From positions 1 through 7,774 of the forward strand of contig JAHEEY010000221.1 in the NCBI GenBank assembly GCA_024640485.1: a DNA stretch of 7,774 nucleotides, in the 5' to 3' direction. The notes under the pieces were generated by a model. It ran no database searches and was not told the origin of the DNA. It saw nothing but the letters and a program-made list of their open reading frames with translations. The DNA is from Chloroflexota bacterium. Lineage in GTDB: Bacteria; Chloroflexota; Anaerolineae; Promineifilales; Promineifilaceae. Made by a program: the position numbers and the translations under genes. How positions within the stretch are numbered: position 1 is the stretch's first letter; every line of letters starts with the position of its first letter. This document shows positions 1 through 6,846 of the stretch, in pieces.

Positions 1-474
1 TTGACCATCACCTCAACCACCGCAGCCGGCAATGGCACAGTGAGCATATCCGCCGACGGCAGCAGCCTCAACTACATGCCGGCAGCGGATTACAATGGCA
101 CTGACAGCTTCGGCTACACTATCTCCGACAGCAGCGGCGGCGTAGCTACGGCGACCGTTAAGGTGAATGTCACCCCGGTCAATGACCAACCAGTGGCTGG
201 ATCGAATTCAGCCGCGATGATGGAAGACGGAGGTAGCTTAACCATCGACGTCCTGGCTAATGATAGTGACATCGACGGTGACAGGCTGACCATTACCATG
301 GTCAGCCTGGGGGACAGTCACGGCACCGTAGCTATCGCCGCAGACGGTTCTACCCTCAGCTACACACCGGCAGCCAACTACAACGGCAGCGAGAGCTTCA
401 GCTACACCATCGAAGACGGCAACGGCGGCACCGCTACGGCGACAGTCGCAGTCAATGTCCTGCCAGTCAACGAC
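1..474 (+). repeat. Tandem cadherin/VCBS-like coding repeat, 288-nt period
   Basis: Two consecutive domain repeats are visible in DNA and protein. The GGC of the GTV motif lies at 34-36 in the first copy and at 322-324 in the second, an offset of 288 nt (96 residues). The first copy is incomplete because the window begins inside it. There is one single-residue indel near the N-terminal side. Many codons differ synonymously, so the copies are diverged rather than freshly duplicated. Confidence 0.8.
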
Positions 475-1566
475 GCACCGGTACTCGACTCCTTGGCGGC
501 CTTCACACTGGCGGAAGGCGCCAGTGTCAGTATCAACCTGGACGAATTGGTCACCGATGTGGAAAGCAGCGACGCCTCTATCAGCTGGCAGGCGGCCGTC
601 TCCGATAATTCCGGGGCCTCGGTCACCATCGACCCGGTGACTCGTGTCGCCACTGTGACCGGGCTAGACGGCCCAGCCACGTTGTCATTGAACTTGACAG
701 CCACCGACAGCGGCGATCCTGTTGGCTGCGAAGGGTTGCCCCTCTGCAGCGGCCCCTTGAGCAGCTCGCAATACGTCGAGATCACCGTGTCCAACACCGC
801 GCCTGACGACACAGTCATTGACGGCGATCTGCCGCCGATCGCCATCGGGGAGACCTTCACCCTGACAGCGACCTTTACCGATCCTGGCGGCGCAGATACC
901 TACACCGCCAACTGGGATTGGAGCAGCAGCGCCAGCTCTGACGGATTGGTCATCCAGGAAGGGGACCAGGTCTCTGTCCTGGGCGTTCACGCCTACACTG
1001 AGCCGGGAGTTTACTCCATCAAATTGACAGTGACCGACGAAGACGGTATTGCCACCGAAACCTGGTACGAATACATCGTGGTTTACGATCCCGACGGCAA
1101 CTTCACCACCGGCAGCGGATGGTTCCGTTCTCCGGCAGGCGCTTGCAGCGTCGCTTTCTGCGGCACAGATAACGGCGGGCGTGCTAACTTCGGCTACAAC
1201 TCCAAGTACCTCAAGGGGGCCAACGTCCCCACCGGTGAAACACAATTCCAGTTCAAGTCGGGCGGCATCACTTTCCACTCCACCGACTACCAGTGGCTGG
1301 TGGTCAGCGGCTCCAGAGCCCAATTCAAAGGGACCGGCACCATAAACGGCGAGGGTGTCTACAAATTCTTCATCACCGCCATGGACTCGGATGTCAACCT
1401 TAATGACAGCAATGCAGAGGATACGTTCCGGATACGGATCTGGAGCGAAGATGCTAGCGGCGCTGAAACAGTTGTGTACGACAATCAGAGAGGCGCCAGC
1501 CTGGGAGCCGATGCCACTACCGCCTTGATCAGTGGGGATATCAAGATACAGTCCAACAACAACTAA
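1..1566 (+). CDS. Secreted/surface cadherin-like and PKD repeat protein, 5'-truncated by the window edge
   Basis: This is the C-terminal 521 residues of a larger extracellular protein. The TTG at base 1 is very probably an internal Leu codon: the opening residues LTIT align with LTIT at residues 96-99 of the next repeat, so the real start lies upstream. Residues 1-62 and about 63-158 are cadherin/VCBS-like repeats with shared blocks (GTVxIxADGSxLxYxPAAxYNG, then VNV-PVND). An Asp-rich DSDIDGD stretch at 88-94 suggests calcium binding. A third cadherin-like segment covers about 159-267 and a PKD domain about 268-365 (HAYTEPGVYSIKLTVTD at 330-346). Residues about 366-521 resemble the post-COAP-1 domain of bacterial surface proteins (GSGW, FGYNSKY, FQFKSGGI, VVYDNQ). 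Cys pairs 243/249 and 382/387 fit an oxidising, exported setting. No LPXTG motif or C-terminal membrane anchor is seen. The role is inferred as adhesion or matrix; the ligand is unknown. Confidence 0.87.
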   Translation: MTITSTTAAGNGTVSISADGSSLNYMPAADYNGTDSFGYTISDSSGGVATATVKVNVTPVNDQPVAGSNSAAMMEDGGSLTIDVLANDSDIDGDRLTITMVSLGDSHGTVAIAADGSTLSYTPAANYNGSESFSYTIEDGNGGTATATVAVNVLPVNDAPVLDSLAAFTLAEGASVSINLDELVTDVESSDASISWQAAVSDNSGASVTIDPVTRVATVTGLDGPATLSLNLTATDSGDPVGCEGLPLCSGPLSSSQYVEITVSNTAPDDTVIDGDLPPIAIGETFTLTATFTDPGGADTYTANWDWSSSASSDGLVIQEGDQVSVLGVHAYTEPGVYSIKLTVTDEDGIATETWYEYIVVYDPDGNFTTGSGWFRSPAGACSVAFCGTDNGGRANFGYNSKYLKGANVPTGETQFQFKSGGITFHSTDYQWLVVSGSRAQFKGTGTINGEGVYKFFITAMDSDVNLNDSNAEDTFRIRIWSEDASGAETVVYDNQRGASLGADATTALISGDIKIQSNNN

Positions 1567-1604
1567 TGGCGGGATCCGTCACGGGAGCCACCTAGTGAAT
1601 CATT

Positions 1605-1638
1605 GGCTAGAAGGAGTTCAGATGAACTCCTTCTAGCC
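1605..1638. repeat. Perfect 16-bp inverted repeat (hairpin) with a 2-nt centre
   Basis: The left arm at 1605-1620 (GGCTAGAAGGAGTTCA) is exactly complementary to the right arm at 1623-1638, separated only by GA. In RNA it would fold into a very stable hairpin with a four-base loop after fraying of the top pair. It lies 38 nt after the stop of the repeat protein and 19 nt before the cyclase ATG. It lacks a T-run, since the right arm is followed by TTGTGCATGAG, so it is not a textbook intrinsic terminator. It may still stop or stabilise the upstream transcript, or act as a regulatory structure or DNA-binding site. The left arm contains AAGGAG, a Shine-Dalgarno that would be paired in the folded form. 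Confidence 0.85.
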
Positions 1639-1657
1639 TTGTGCATGAGTAAATAGG

Positions 1658-4600
1658 ATGGAATTACCAACAGCCTACATTCCAATAGATCGGAGACACG
1701 CAATTGCCGAGGGTATTTCGCTGCCTGAACGAACCACGGGCGCGGCGCTGTTTGCTGACATTTCCGGCTTCACCCCCTTAACCGAAGCATTGGAACGGGA
1801 ATTGGGCCCGAAACGGGGCGCCGAAGAGCTGACCATCCACCTGAACCGGGTCTATACAGCGCTCATCGCTGAAGTACACCGGCTGGGCGGCAGCGTCATC
1901 GGCTTCAGCGGCGACGCCATCACCTGCTGGTTCGATGGGGATGACAGCCGGCGGGCAACCGTCTGCGGGCTGGCGATGCAGCAAGCGATGGCGCAGTTCG
2001 CCCAGGTGAAGACAGCCTCAGGCGGCATCGTCTCTTTGGGTATGAAAGCGGCCGTTGCCGCAGGTGATGTCCGCCGCATGGTGGTCGGTGATCCCGCCTA
2101 TGTGCTGGTAGACACCATGGCCGGGAAGACTCTGGAGAATCTGGCCGCCGCTGAGAAATACGCCGAGCGAGGCGATGTGGTCCTTGACCCGGCAGCGGCG
2201 GCGGCGCTGGAAGGCTATCTAGAGGTCACGGAGTGGCACAGTTCAGAGAAATACCCCGACCGATTCGCGGTGGTGACCCGATTGAACCTGGAAGTGCCCG
2301 ACATGCCCTGGCCTGAGCTGGCGGCGGATGCCATAAGCCGTGAACAGCAGAGCACCTGGCTGCTGCCGGCGGTTGACCGCCGATTGGCCAGCGGGCAAGG
2401 GGCTTTTCTGGCGGAACTGAGGCCGGCGGCGGCGCTCTTTGTCCGCTTCAGCGGCATCAACTTCGATGAAGATCCAGAAGCGCCGCAGAAACTGGACCTA
2501 TTTATCCGCGGGGTAGAGGAGATCCTGGCCCGCTACGAAGGCAGCCTGCTTCAGCTGACTATCGGGGATAAAGGCAGCTACCTTTATGCCGCCTTTGGGG
2601 CGCCGGTGGCCCACGAAGATGACGCCATTCGTGCCGGCGCCAGCGCTTTGGAGCTGCAAGCGTTTGCGGCCCGGCTGGATTACCTGGACGAACCTCAAAT
2701 GGGCATCACCTATGGCAGAATGCGTACCGGCGCCTACGGCAGTCAAAGCCGGCGCACCTACGGCGTCCTGGGTGACAATGTCAATTTGTCCGCCCGGTTG
2801 ATGAGCGCCGCCCAGCCGGGGCAGATATTTGTCAGTGAGCGCGCCCGGCAGGACATGGGCGCTTTGTTCGACTGGCAGCAGATGGACAATATCATGGTCA
2901 AAGGCAAGAGCGAACCGGTTTCGCTGTCTGCCCTGAAAGGGTACGCCACCGACAGGCTGGGCACCACCCATCTGCCTAAGTACGCCCTGCCGATGGTGGG
3001 CCGGCAGGCGGAGCACGCCTTGATCAGCGAGAAGCTGGCTTTGACCGCTCAGGGGCGCGGGCAGATTGTAGGCATTTCTGCCGAGGCTGGGTTGGGCAAA
3101 TCCCGATTAGCCGCGGAGATGATGTCCAAGGGCAGCGCGGAATTGAACTTCCTGGCATACGCCGGCGAATGCCAATCGTATGGCTCCAACCGCAGCTACC
3201 TGGTATGGCAGGATATCTGGCGCAACATTTTCATGCTGGATGCTTCCACCAGCATGGCGCAGCAGATTGAGCATTTGCGAGGGACGCTGAAGCAGATCAA
3301 CCCCAAGATGGTCAAGCGGATGCCGCTGCTGGGGTCGATGCTCAATCTAGCTATCCCAGACAATGAGCTGACCGCTTCGCTGACCGCGAAGCTGCGAAAA
3401 TCGGCGCTGGAATCGATGCTGGTTGACTGCCTGCGCTACCGCTCCCAGCAGCAGCCGCTGATTATCATGCTGGATGACTGCCATTGGATCGATGAACTCT
3501 CTCATGATCTCCTGGAGGTTATCGCCCGGGCAATCTACAATCTACCGGTTATGCTGCTGGCACTGTACCGGCAGCCGGACGGCTCAGGCCAAGGGGTGCT
3601 GCGGCTTTCGCAGTTCAGCTATTTCAGCGAGATCAAGCTTACCGACTTCACTGTTGATGAAGCACGGCAGTTGATCGCCCTCAAGTTGGTGAAGTATTTC
3701 GGGGATCAAGTGGAAGCACCGGAAGCGTTCGTGACCGAAATCTCCAAACGATCTGCCGGTAATCCCTTCTACATCGAAGAGATCATCAACTACCTCAATA
3801 CCTTAGGCGTCGACCCTCATGACACCAAGGCGCTGCAATCGGTGGACCTGCCAGCCAGCATCTACAGCCTTATCCTCAGCCGCATCGATCAGCTCACCGA
3901 AAAGCAGCAGAGCACTATCCGGATAGCCAGTGTCATCGGCAGGCTGTTTAGGGCTGCCACCATTTGGGGAGGCTTCCCCGATCTGGGGGAATCGGAGCAG
4001 ATAAACCATGATCTGCAGGCGCTGGCGGCAGCGGATTTGACGCCGATGGATGCGCCAGAACCCGAATCTACCTACATTTTCAAGCATGTACTAACTCAGG
4101 AAATCGCCTACGAGAGCTTGCTGTATGCTACCCGAGCGATGCTGCACAACCAGATAGGCCTTTACCTGGAGTCGACTCTTGCCGGCAGCCTGGATCGACA
4201 GGTCACCCTGTTAGCTCATCATTTCGAGCACAGCGATAACGAAGAGAAGAAGCGAGAATATCTGCTGAAAGCGGGCGATCTCTCTCAGTCGGAGTACGCC
4301 AACAGCGCCGCTATCGACTATTACCGCAAAGCGCTGCCGCTGCTGCCGGAGCCGGAACAGGCAAGAGTGAAACTGAAGATCGGCAAGGTCTATGACACCA
4401 TAGGCAACTTCAGTGAGGCCGAGGAACTTTTCCGACAGGCGTTGGCCATGGCCGAGGCCCAAGGGGATCCGTCGCTCCAGGCCAGCTGCCAGATCGGTAT
4501 CGGCGAGATCCATCGCAAGCAGAGCAAGTACGCCGAATCGGGCCAGATGTTCGAACTGGCACGGCAGGTCTGCACGGCATCGAATGATTTGTCCGGACTG

Positions 4601-5335
4601 GCCAAATCCCTGGTTTGCTCAGGCTCTTTGGCGTTGTATCAGGGAGATTATGAATCTGCCAACAACTACTACACCCAGAGCCTTGCCATCAGGCGGCAGC
4701 TCAACCAGCGGGCTGATGAAGCGAACTTGCTCAACAATATGGCCATCGTGGCGGCCAATCAAGGGGCATTCGATGAAGCCAGCGCCATTTTCATGCAAAG
4801 CCTGGAAATCAGGCGGCAGCTTGAGGATCGCTGGCATATCGCCAATTCCCTCAGCAATCTGGGCCAGCTGGCCCAGCTGCAGGGAAAGTATGAGGAAGCA
4901 CGAGAATTTCTGGAAGAAGCGGTGGCCATTCATCAGGAAACAGGTGACAAATGGATGATGGGAAACGCGATCAACAACCTGGCCAATGTATACCGTGACC
5001 AGCAGATTTTCGATCGCGCCCTACAGCTTTACCAAGAGTCCACCACCCTGAATCATGATATGGGTGATAAATGGGCCCTGGCTCACCTGCTGGAAGATAT
5101 CGGCAGCCTGGTAGCGATGCAAGGCGAAGCACGCCGGGCCCTGCAGCTCAGCGGAGCCGCCTCCAGAGTGCGCCAGCAGATTGGCGCCCCGTTATCGCCG
5201 GCAGATCAAAACAAGCTGGATCAAAAGCTGGTCAAGGCCAGAGAAACTTTAGGAGATGACGCCCCGCAGGTGTGGCAGGTTGGCCTATCCATGGAGTTGG
5301 AAGAGGCGATCGAAATAGCACTCTCAATTGTTTAA
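1658..5335 (+). CDS. Soluble adenylyl cyclase-like protein: two class III cyclase domains, NTPase domain, TPR array
   Basis: This 1225-residue cytoplasmic protein has no signal peptide or membrane segment. Cyclase domain C1 (about 27-210) carries both metal aspartates, D34 in FADISGFT and D86 in FSGDA. Cyclase domain C2 (about 255-428) lacks the first metal Asp (R263) but has K305 in GDKGSYLY and transition-state residues N376 and R380 in VLGDNVNLSARL. The halves are therefore complementary, as in mammalian sAC (ADCY10). An NTPase domain starts near 446, with Walker A-like AEAGLGKS (475-482) and Walker B-like IIMLDDCHW (602-610), followed by a STAND-type helical region. TPR repeats of about 40 residues run from about 902 to 1155, then a conserved-type helical tail (1160-1223). 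The expected reaction is ATP to cAMP; GTP use is not excluded. ATG 1658 is the first start after an in-frame TGA at 1646; its ribosome site is weak (AGG touching the ATG). K95 and T405 of sAC appear as G82 and G369 here. Confidence 0.93.
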   Translation: MELPTAYIPIDRRHAIAEGISLPERTTGAALFADISGFTPLTEALERELGPKRGAEELTIHLNRVYTALIAEVHRLGGSVIGFSGDAITCWFDGDDSRRATVCGLAMQQAMAQFAQVKTASGGIVSLGMKAAVAAGDVRRMVVGDPAYVLVDTMAGKTLENLAAAEKYAERGDVVLDPAAAAALEGYLEVTEWHSSEKYPDRFAVVTRLNLEVPDMPWPELAADAISREQQSTWLLPAVDRRLASGQGAFLAELRPAAALFVRFSGINFDEDPEAPQKLDLFIRGVEEILARYEGSLLQLTIGDKGSYLYAAFGAPVAHEDDAIRAGASALELQAFAARLDYLDEPQMGITYGRMRTGAYGSQSRRTYGVLGDNVNLSARLMSAAQPGQIFVSERARQDMGALFDWQQMDNIMVKGKSEPVSLSALKGYATDRLGTTHLPKYALPMVGRQAEHALISEKLALTAQGRGQIVGISAEAGLGKSRLAAEMMSKGSAELNFLAYAGECQSYGSNRSYLVWQDIWRNIFMLDASTSMAQQIEHLRGTLKQINPKMVKRMPLLGSMLNLAIPDNELTASLTAKLRKSALESMLVDCLRYRSQQQPLIIMLDDCHWIDELSHDLLEVIARAIYNLPVMLLALYRQPDGSGQGVLRLSQFSYFSEIKLTDFTVDEARQLIALKLVKYFGDQVEAPEAFVTEISKRSAGNPFYIEEIINYLNTLGVDPHDTKALQSVDLPASIYSLILSRIDQLTEKQQSTIRIASVIGRLFRAATIWGGFPDLGESEQINHDLQALAAADLTPMDAPEPESTYIFKHVLTQEIAYESLLYATRAMLHNQIGLYLESTLAGSLDRQVTLLAHHFEHSDNEEKKREYLLKAGDLSQSEYANSAAIDYYRKALPLLPEPEQARVKLKIGKVYDTIGNFSEAEELFRQALAMAEAQGDPSLQASCQIGIGEIHRKQSKYAESGQMFELARQVCTASNDLSGLAKSLVCSGSLALYQGDYESANNYYTQSLAIRRQLNQRADEANLLNNMAIVAANQGAFDEASAIFMQSLEIRRQLEDRWHIANSLSNLGQLAQLQGKYEEAREFLEEAVAIHQETGDKWMMGNAINNLANVYRDQQIFDRALQLYQESTTLNHDMGDKWALAHLLEDIGSLVAMQGEARRALQLSGAASRVRQQIGAPLSPADQNKLDQKLVKARETLGDDAPQVWQVGLSMELEEAIEIALSIV
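4681..5100 (+). repeat. TPR-coding repeats with 120-nt period
   Basis: Within the cyclase gene the TPR units recur every 40 codons. The clearest DNA match is ATCAGGCGGCAGCT, found at about 4688 and again exactly 120 nt later, encoding IRRQL at residues 1011-1015 and 1051-1055. Later units carry the parallel phrases TGDKWMMGNAINNLANVY and MGDKWALAHLLEDIGS. This is a kinesin-light-chain-like TPR array, normally a protein-protein interaction surface. The copies differ enough that slippage is not obviously active. Confidence 0.7.
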
Positions 5336-5511
5336 ACACACGGCATGCTGGGAACCTGCGGTCGATCCTAACTTTCGTTCATGTCGAAGAATGGGCACAA
5401 AGCAGCCAGCACGGCTGGATGTCTCGACAGTTCTGTAGATGGCTAGGGAATCGGCGCATGAGCTCTCCATTAACAGACACGGAAAGCACAGAGACATTCC
5501 CATCGTGGTTT

Positions 5512-5517
5512 TATAAT
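5512..5517 (+). promoter_or_regulatory. Consensus -10 box (TATAAT) before the HD-domain gene
   Basis: A perfect TATAAT lies in a locally AT-rich patch at 5509-5520. No convincing -35 box is found 16-18 nt upstream and there is no extended TGn, so an activator may help. Transcription would start near 5524, after the ATG at 5520. This argues that the HD protein starts at the downstream GTG (5565) and is expressed independently of the cyclase. Confidence 0.5.
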
Positions 5518-5552
5518 ATATGTGGACACTGACCAGCAGTCCTACATCGTTC

Positions 5553-5558
5553 AAAGGA
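5553..5558 (+). promoter_or_regulatory. Ribosome binding site AAAGGA that decides the GTG start at 5565
   Basis: AAAGGA sits 6 nt before an in-frame GTG at 5565. The competing ATG at 5520 has only AT-rich promoter-like sequence in front of it and no Shine-Dalgarno. Spacing and strength favour the GTG. Confidence 0.6.
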
Positions 5559-5564
5559 TTAGAC

Positions 5565-6194
5565 GTGGCTCAACCCGAATACCGTGGCGCTATTGCATAC
5601 GCCATAAATTATCTGAGAGAAGAACTGCCCCCAATCATGTATTATCACAATCTGTGGCATACTGAAGAAGGGGTAATGCCGGCAGCGGTCCGGCTGGGAC
5701 AGTTGAGCGGCTGCAATGAAGATGAAATCGCCTTGTTGGAGCTGGGCGCCGCCTTTCATGATCTCGGTATGGCCCAGCGCCAGATCGGGCATGAAATTAT
5801 CGCTGCCCGCATCGCCGCTCAAGCACTGCCGGAATTCGGGATCCCTTCCGAACAGATTGAGACGATCATGGGGATGATCCTGGCCACCCGCCTACCCCAG
5901 ACTCCACGCACTTTTCTGGAGCAGATCGTGGCAGACGCGGATCTCGACGTTCTGGGCAGAGAAGATTTCTTTTCACGGGGAGAGATGCTGCGGCAGGAAC
6001 AGATCGCTTTAGGGATTGAACTGCCATGGTTGGAATGGCAGGCGAGTCAGCTGAGCTTCCTGAAGCAGCACACCTATTTCACACCAGCGGCCAAATCTCT
6101 GAGAGATGCAAGCAAACAAGAACATATCGACATCCTCGAAGAAACGATCCGCCAGGGAGTGCCGGTAGCAGCCTCACAGGTCTATGAAGAGTAG
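5565..6194 (+). CDS. HD-domain metal-dependent phosphohydrolase, possible cyclic-nucleotide phosphodiesterase
   Basis: The protein has 209 residues from GTG 5565, or 224 if ATG 5520 is used. Numbering from the GTG, the HD metal ligands are visible in order: H28 and H32 in YHNLWHTEEGV, H65-D66 in AAFHDLGM, H76, and D124/D126 in VADADLDVLG. The domain covers roughly residues 1-150, with a helical tail. YHN-x2-H followed by HDLG recalls both small bacterial HD phosphohydrolases and the PDEase I histidine motif, but the full mammalian PDE signature is absent. The substrate cannot be read from sequence. The gene lies 229 nt downstream of a cyclase on the same strand, so degrading the cyclase product is a reasonable inference, not a demonstration. 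It probably has its own promoter (TATAAT at 5512) and ends before a terminator at 6270. There are no membrane segments, so a cytoplasmic location is expected. Confidence 0.85.
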   Translation: MAQPEYRGAIAYAINYLREELPPIMYYHNLWHTEEGVMPAAVRLGQLSGCNEDEIALLELGAAFHDLGMAQRQIGHEIIAARIAAQALPEFGIPSEQIETIMGMILATRLPQTPRTFLEQIVADADLDVLGREDFFSRGEMLRQEQIALGIELPWLEWQASQLSFLKQHTYFTPAAKSLRDASKQEHIDILEETIRQGVPVAASQVYEE

Positions 6195-6269
6195 GTATAA
6201 GCAGTCGTCACGCAAGTGTACGCGGACCTTGTGCTAGACCGTTCCACATCAGAGCAGAATGTTGATAAT

Positions 6270-6299
6270 AGCGATATGCCAGGGGGCATGTCGCTTTTT
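6270..6299 (+). terminator. Intrinsic terminator after the HD-domain gene
   Basis: The arms AGCGATATGCC (6270-6280) and GGCATGTCGCT (6285-6295) pair over 11 bp with one T-G wobble and a four-base AGGG loop. A run of five T (6295-6299) follows directly. It lies 75 nt after the HD stop codon, so it should end that transcript and insulate the next operon. Confidence 0.85.
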
Positions 6300-6450
6300 A
6301 CTTCCTAGCAGCCGCAGTGCCGCGGCTAATGCCAGTCGCGACAAATCACTGTCCCCTTCTGCCCAAAGAAATGAGAGCTTCAGATGCACCTTGCCCTTGT
6401 GTCCCCCAACGCCCCACTCTATGCCGCAAGCAGTCTCCATATTTTCATCG

Positions 6451-6472
6451 AATCAATTTTTCATTTTTGATT
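6451..6472. promoter_or_regulatory. AT-rich inverted repeat overlapping the -35 box, candidate operator
   Basis: AATCAA (6451-6456) and TTGATT (6467-6472) form an inverted repeat with a 10-nt T-rich spacer. A further AATCA at 6485-6489 forms a second inverted pair with TGATT at 6468-6472. The repeats flank and touch the TTGACA at 6472. ArsR-family proteins bind AT-rich dyads over their own promoters, so autoregulation by the downstream regulator is plausible. The match is short and AT-rich sequence gives such repeats by chance. Confidence 0.35.
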
Positions 6473-6500
6473 TGACATTTCTCTAATCATATTATACACT
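6472..6500 (+). promoter_or_regulatory. Sigma-70-type promoter for the small-protein/ArsR operon
   Basis: A perfect -35 TTGACA (6472-6477) is followed after 17 nt by TACACT (6495-6500), four of six to consensus. TATACA at 6493-6498 with a 15-nt spacer is an alternative -10. The region is strongly AT-rich compared with its surroundings. The predicted start near 6507 leaves a leader of about 37 nt with GAGGG (6534-6538) six nt before the ATG at 6544. Confidence 0.65.
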
Positions 6501-6543
6501 TTCGCTTAGATATTATTCAAATCGATAGGGTGCGAGGGTAGAG

Positions 6544-6846
6544 ATGAGTACAGCAGACGCCAAAGGGCTGAAACAGATGCGGAATTACGCAAAAGTGTTC
6601 GACGGCATCATCACTAATCAAAAGATAGACGATGTAGACAAGCTGAAGAAGATGTTCAACTACACCAGCCGGCAGTTCATTGAACAGAGCCAGCGGGAAG
6701 CAGAATTGAGCCGGGCTATGGGGGACGAAGCGTCTCACCAGCAAGAACAGGTCCGCGCAGGGGCCATGGAAGCTGCCCGAGAGATGTTTGAACATTGCTA
6801 CCGGTATTTAACCGGAGACCGGGGAAGGAATATTTGGGATGAGTAA
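6544..6846 (+). CDS. Small helical protein of unknown function, operon partner of the ArsR-like regulator
   Basis: I do not recognise this 100-residue protein. It is highly charged and apparently all-helical, with no signal peptide or membrane segment. It has a single Cys (C85) in MFEHCYRYLTGDRGRNIWDE. The middle (about 40-80) is rich in Glu, Gln, Arg and Ala and could form an amphipathic helix or coiled coil. It is a convincing gene: a good promoter, a GAGGG ribosome site six nt before the ATG, and an 8-nt overlap with the next gene (ATGAGTAA at 6839-6846), which implies translational coupling. Being first in an operon with an ArsR/DUF2087 protein suggests it is a partner, modulator or target of that regulator. 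This is inference only. Confidence 0.8.
   Translation: MSTADAKGLKQMRNYAKVFDGIITNQKIDDVDKLKKMFNYTSRQFIEQSQREAELSRAMGDEASHQQEQVRAGAMEAAREMFEHCYRYLTGDRGRNIWDE

Larger units (their letters stand above)
6195..6543. other. 349-bp intergenic region: terminator, C-rich stretch, AT-rich promoter
   Basis: Three zones are visible. 6195-6300 holds the terminator of the HD gene. 6301-6440 is strikingly C-over-G biased on the + strand (runs such as GTCCCCTTCTGCCC and GTGTCCCCCAACGCCCC), with a small 6-bp hairpin at 6310-6327 (AGCCGC/GCGGCT). Open frames of 63 and 75 codons cross this zone on opposite strands, but neither has a ribosome site or a recognisable domain. 6441-6543 is AT-rich and holds the promoter of the next operon. 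Confidence 0.6.

Noticed and set aside
1..3. TTG at base 1 as a start codon
   Set aside because: The residues that follow align with the interior of the next repeat, so the codon is an internal Leu of a truncated gene.
685..1323. 212-codon minus-strand open frame opposite the surface-protein gene
   Set aside because: It lies inside a well-supported repeat gene and its translation shows no domain. The opening comes from the codon composition of the sense gene.
2498..3016. 172-codon minus-strand frame within the cyclase gene
   Set aside because: It is fully covered by the conserved C2 cyclase domain on the + strand and has no recognisable domain of its own.
4413..4958. 181-codon + strand frame inside the TPR region
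   Set aside because: It is rich in Arg, Ser, Pro and Trp with no motif, and mirrors the 120-nt periodicity of the TPR code in another frame.
5413..5428. Small hairpin (CAGCC/GGCTG) after the cyclase gene as a terminator
   Set aside because: It has only a 5-bp stem and no T-run follows.
5272..5532. 86-codon + strand frame bridging the cyclase end and the following spacer
   Set aside because: It overlaps the conserved cyclase tail, has no ribosome site and ends amid the promoter of the HD gene.
6249..6486. Frames of 63 (minus) and 75 (plus) codons in the intergenic region
   Set aside because: Both run through the terminator hairpin, lack ribosome sites and have biased composition. I record the region as anomalous but not as a gene.
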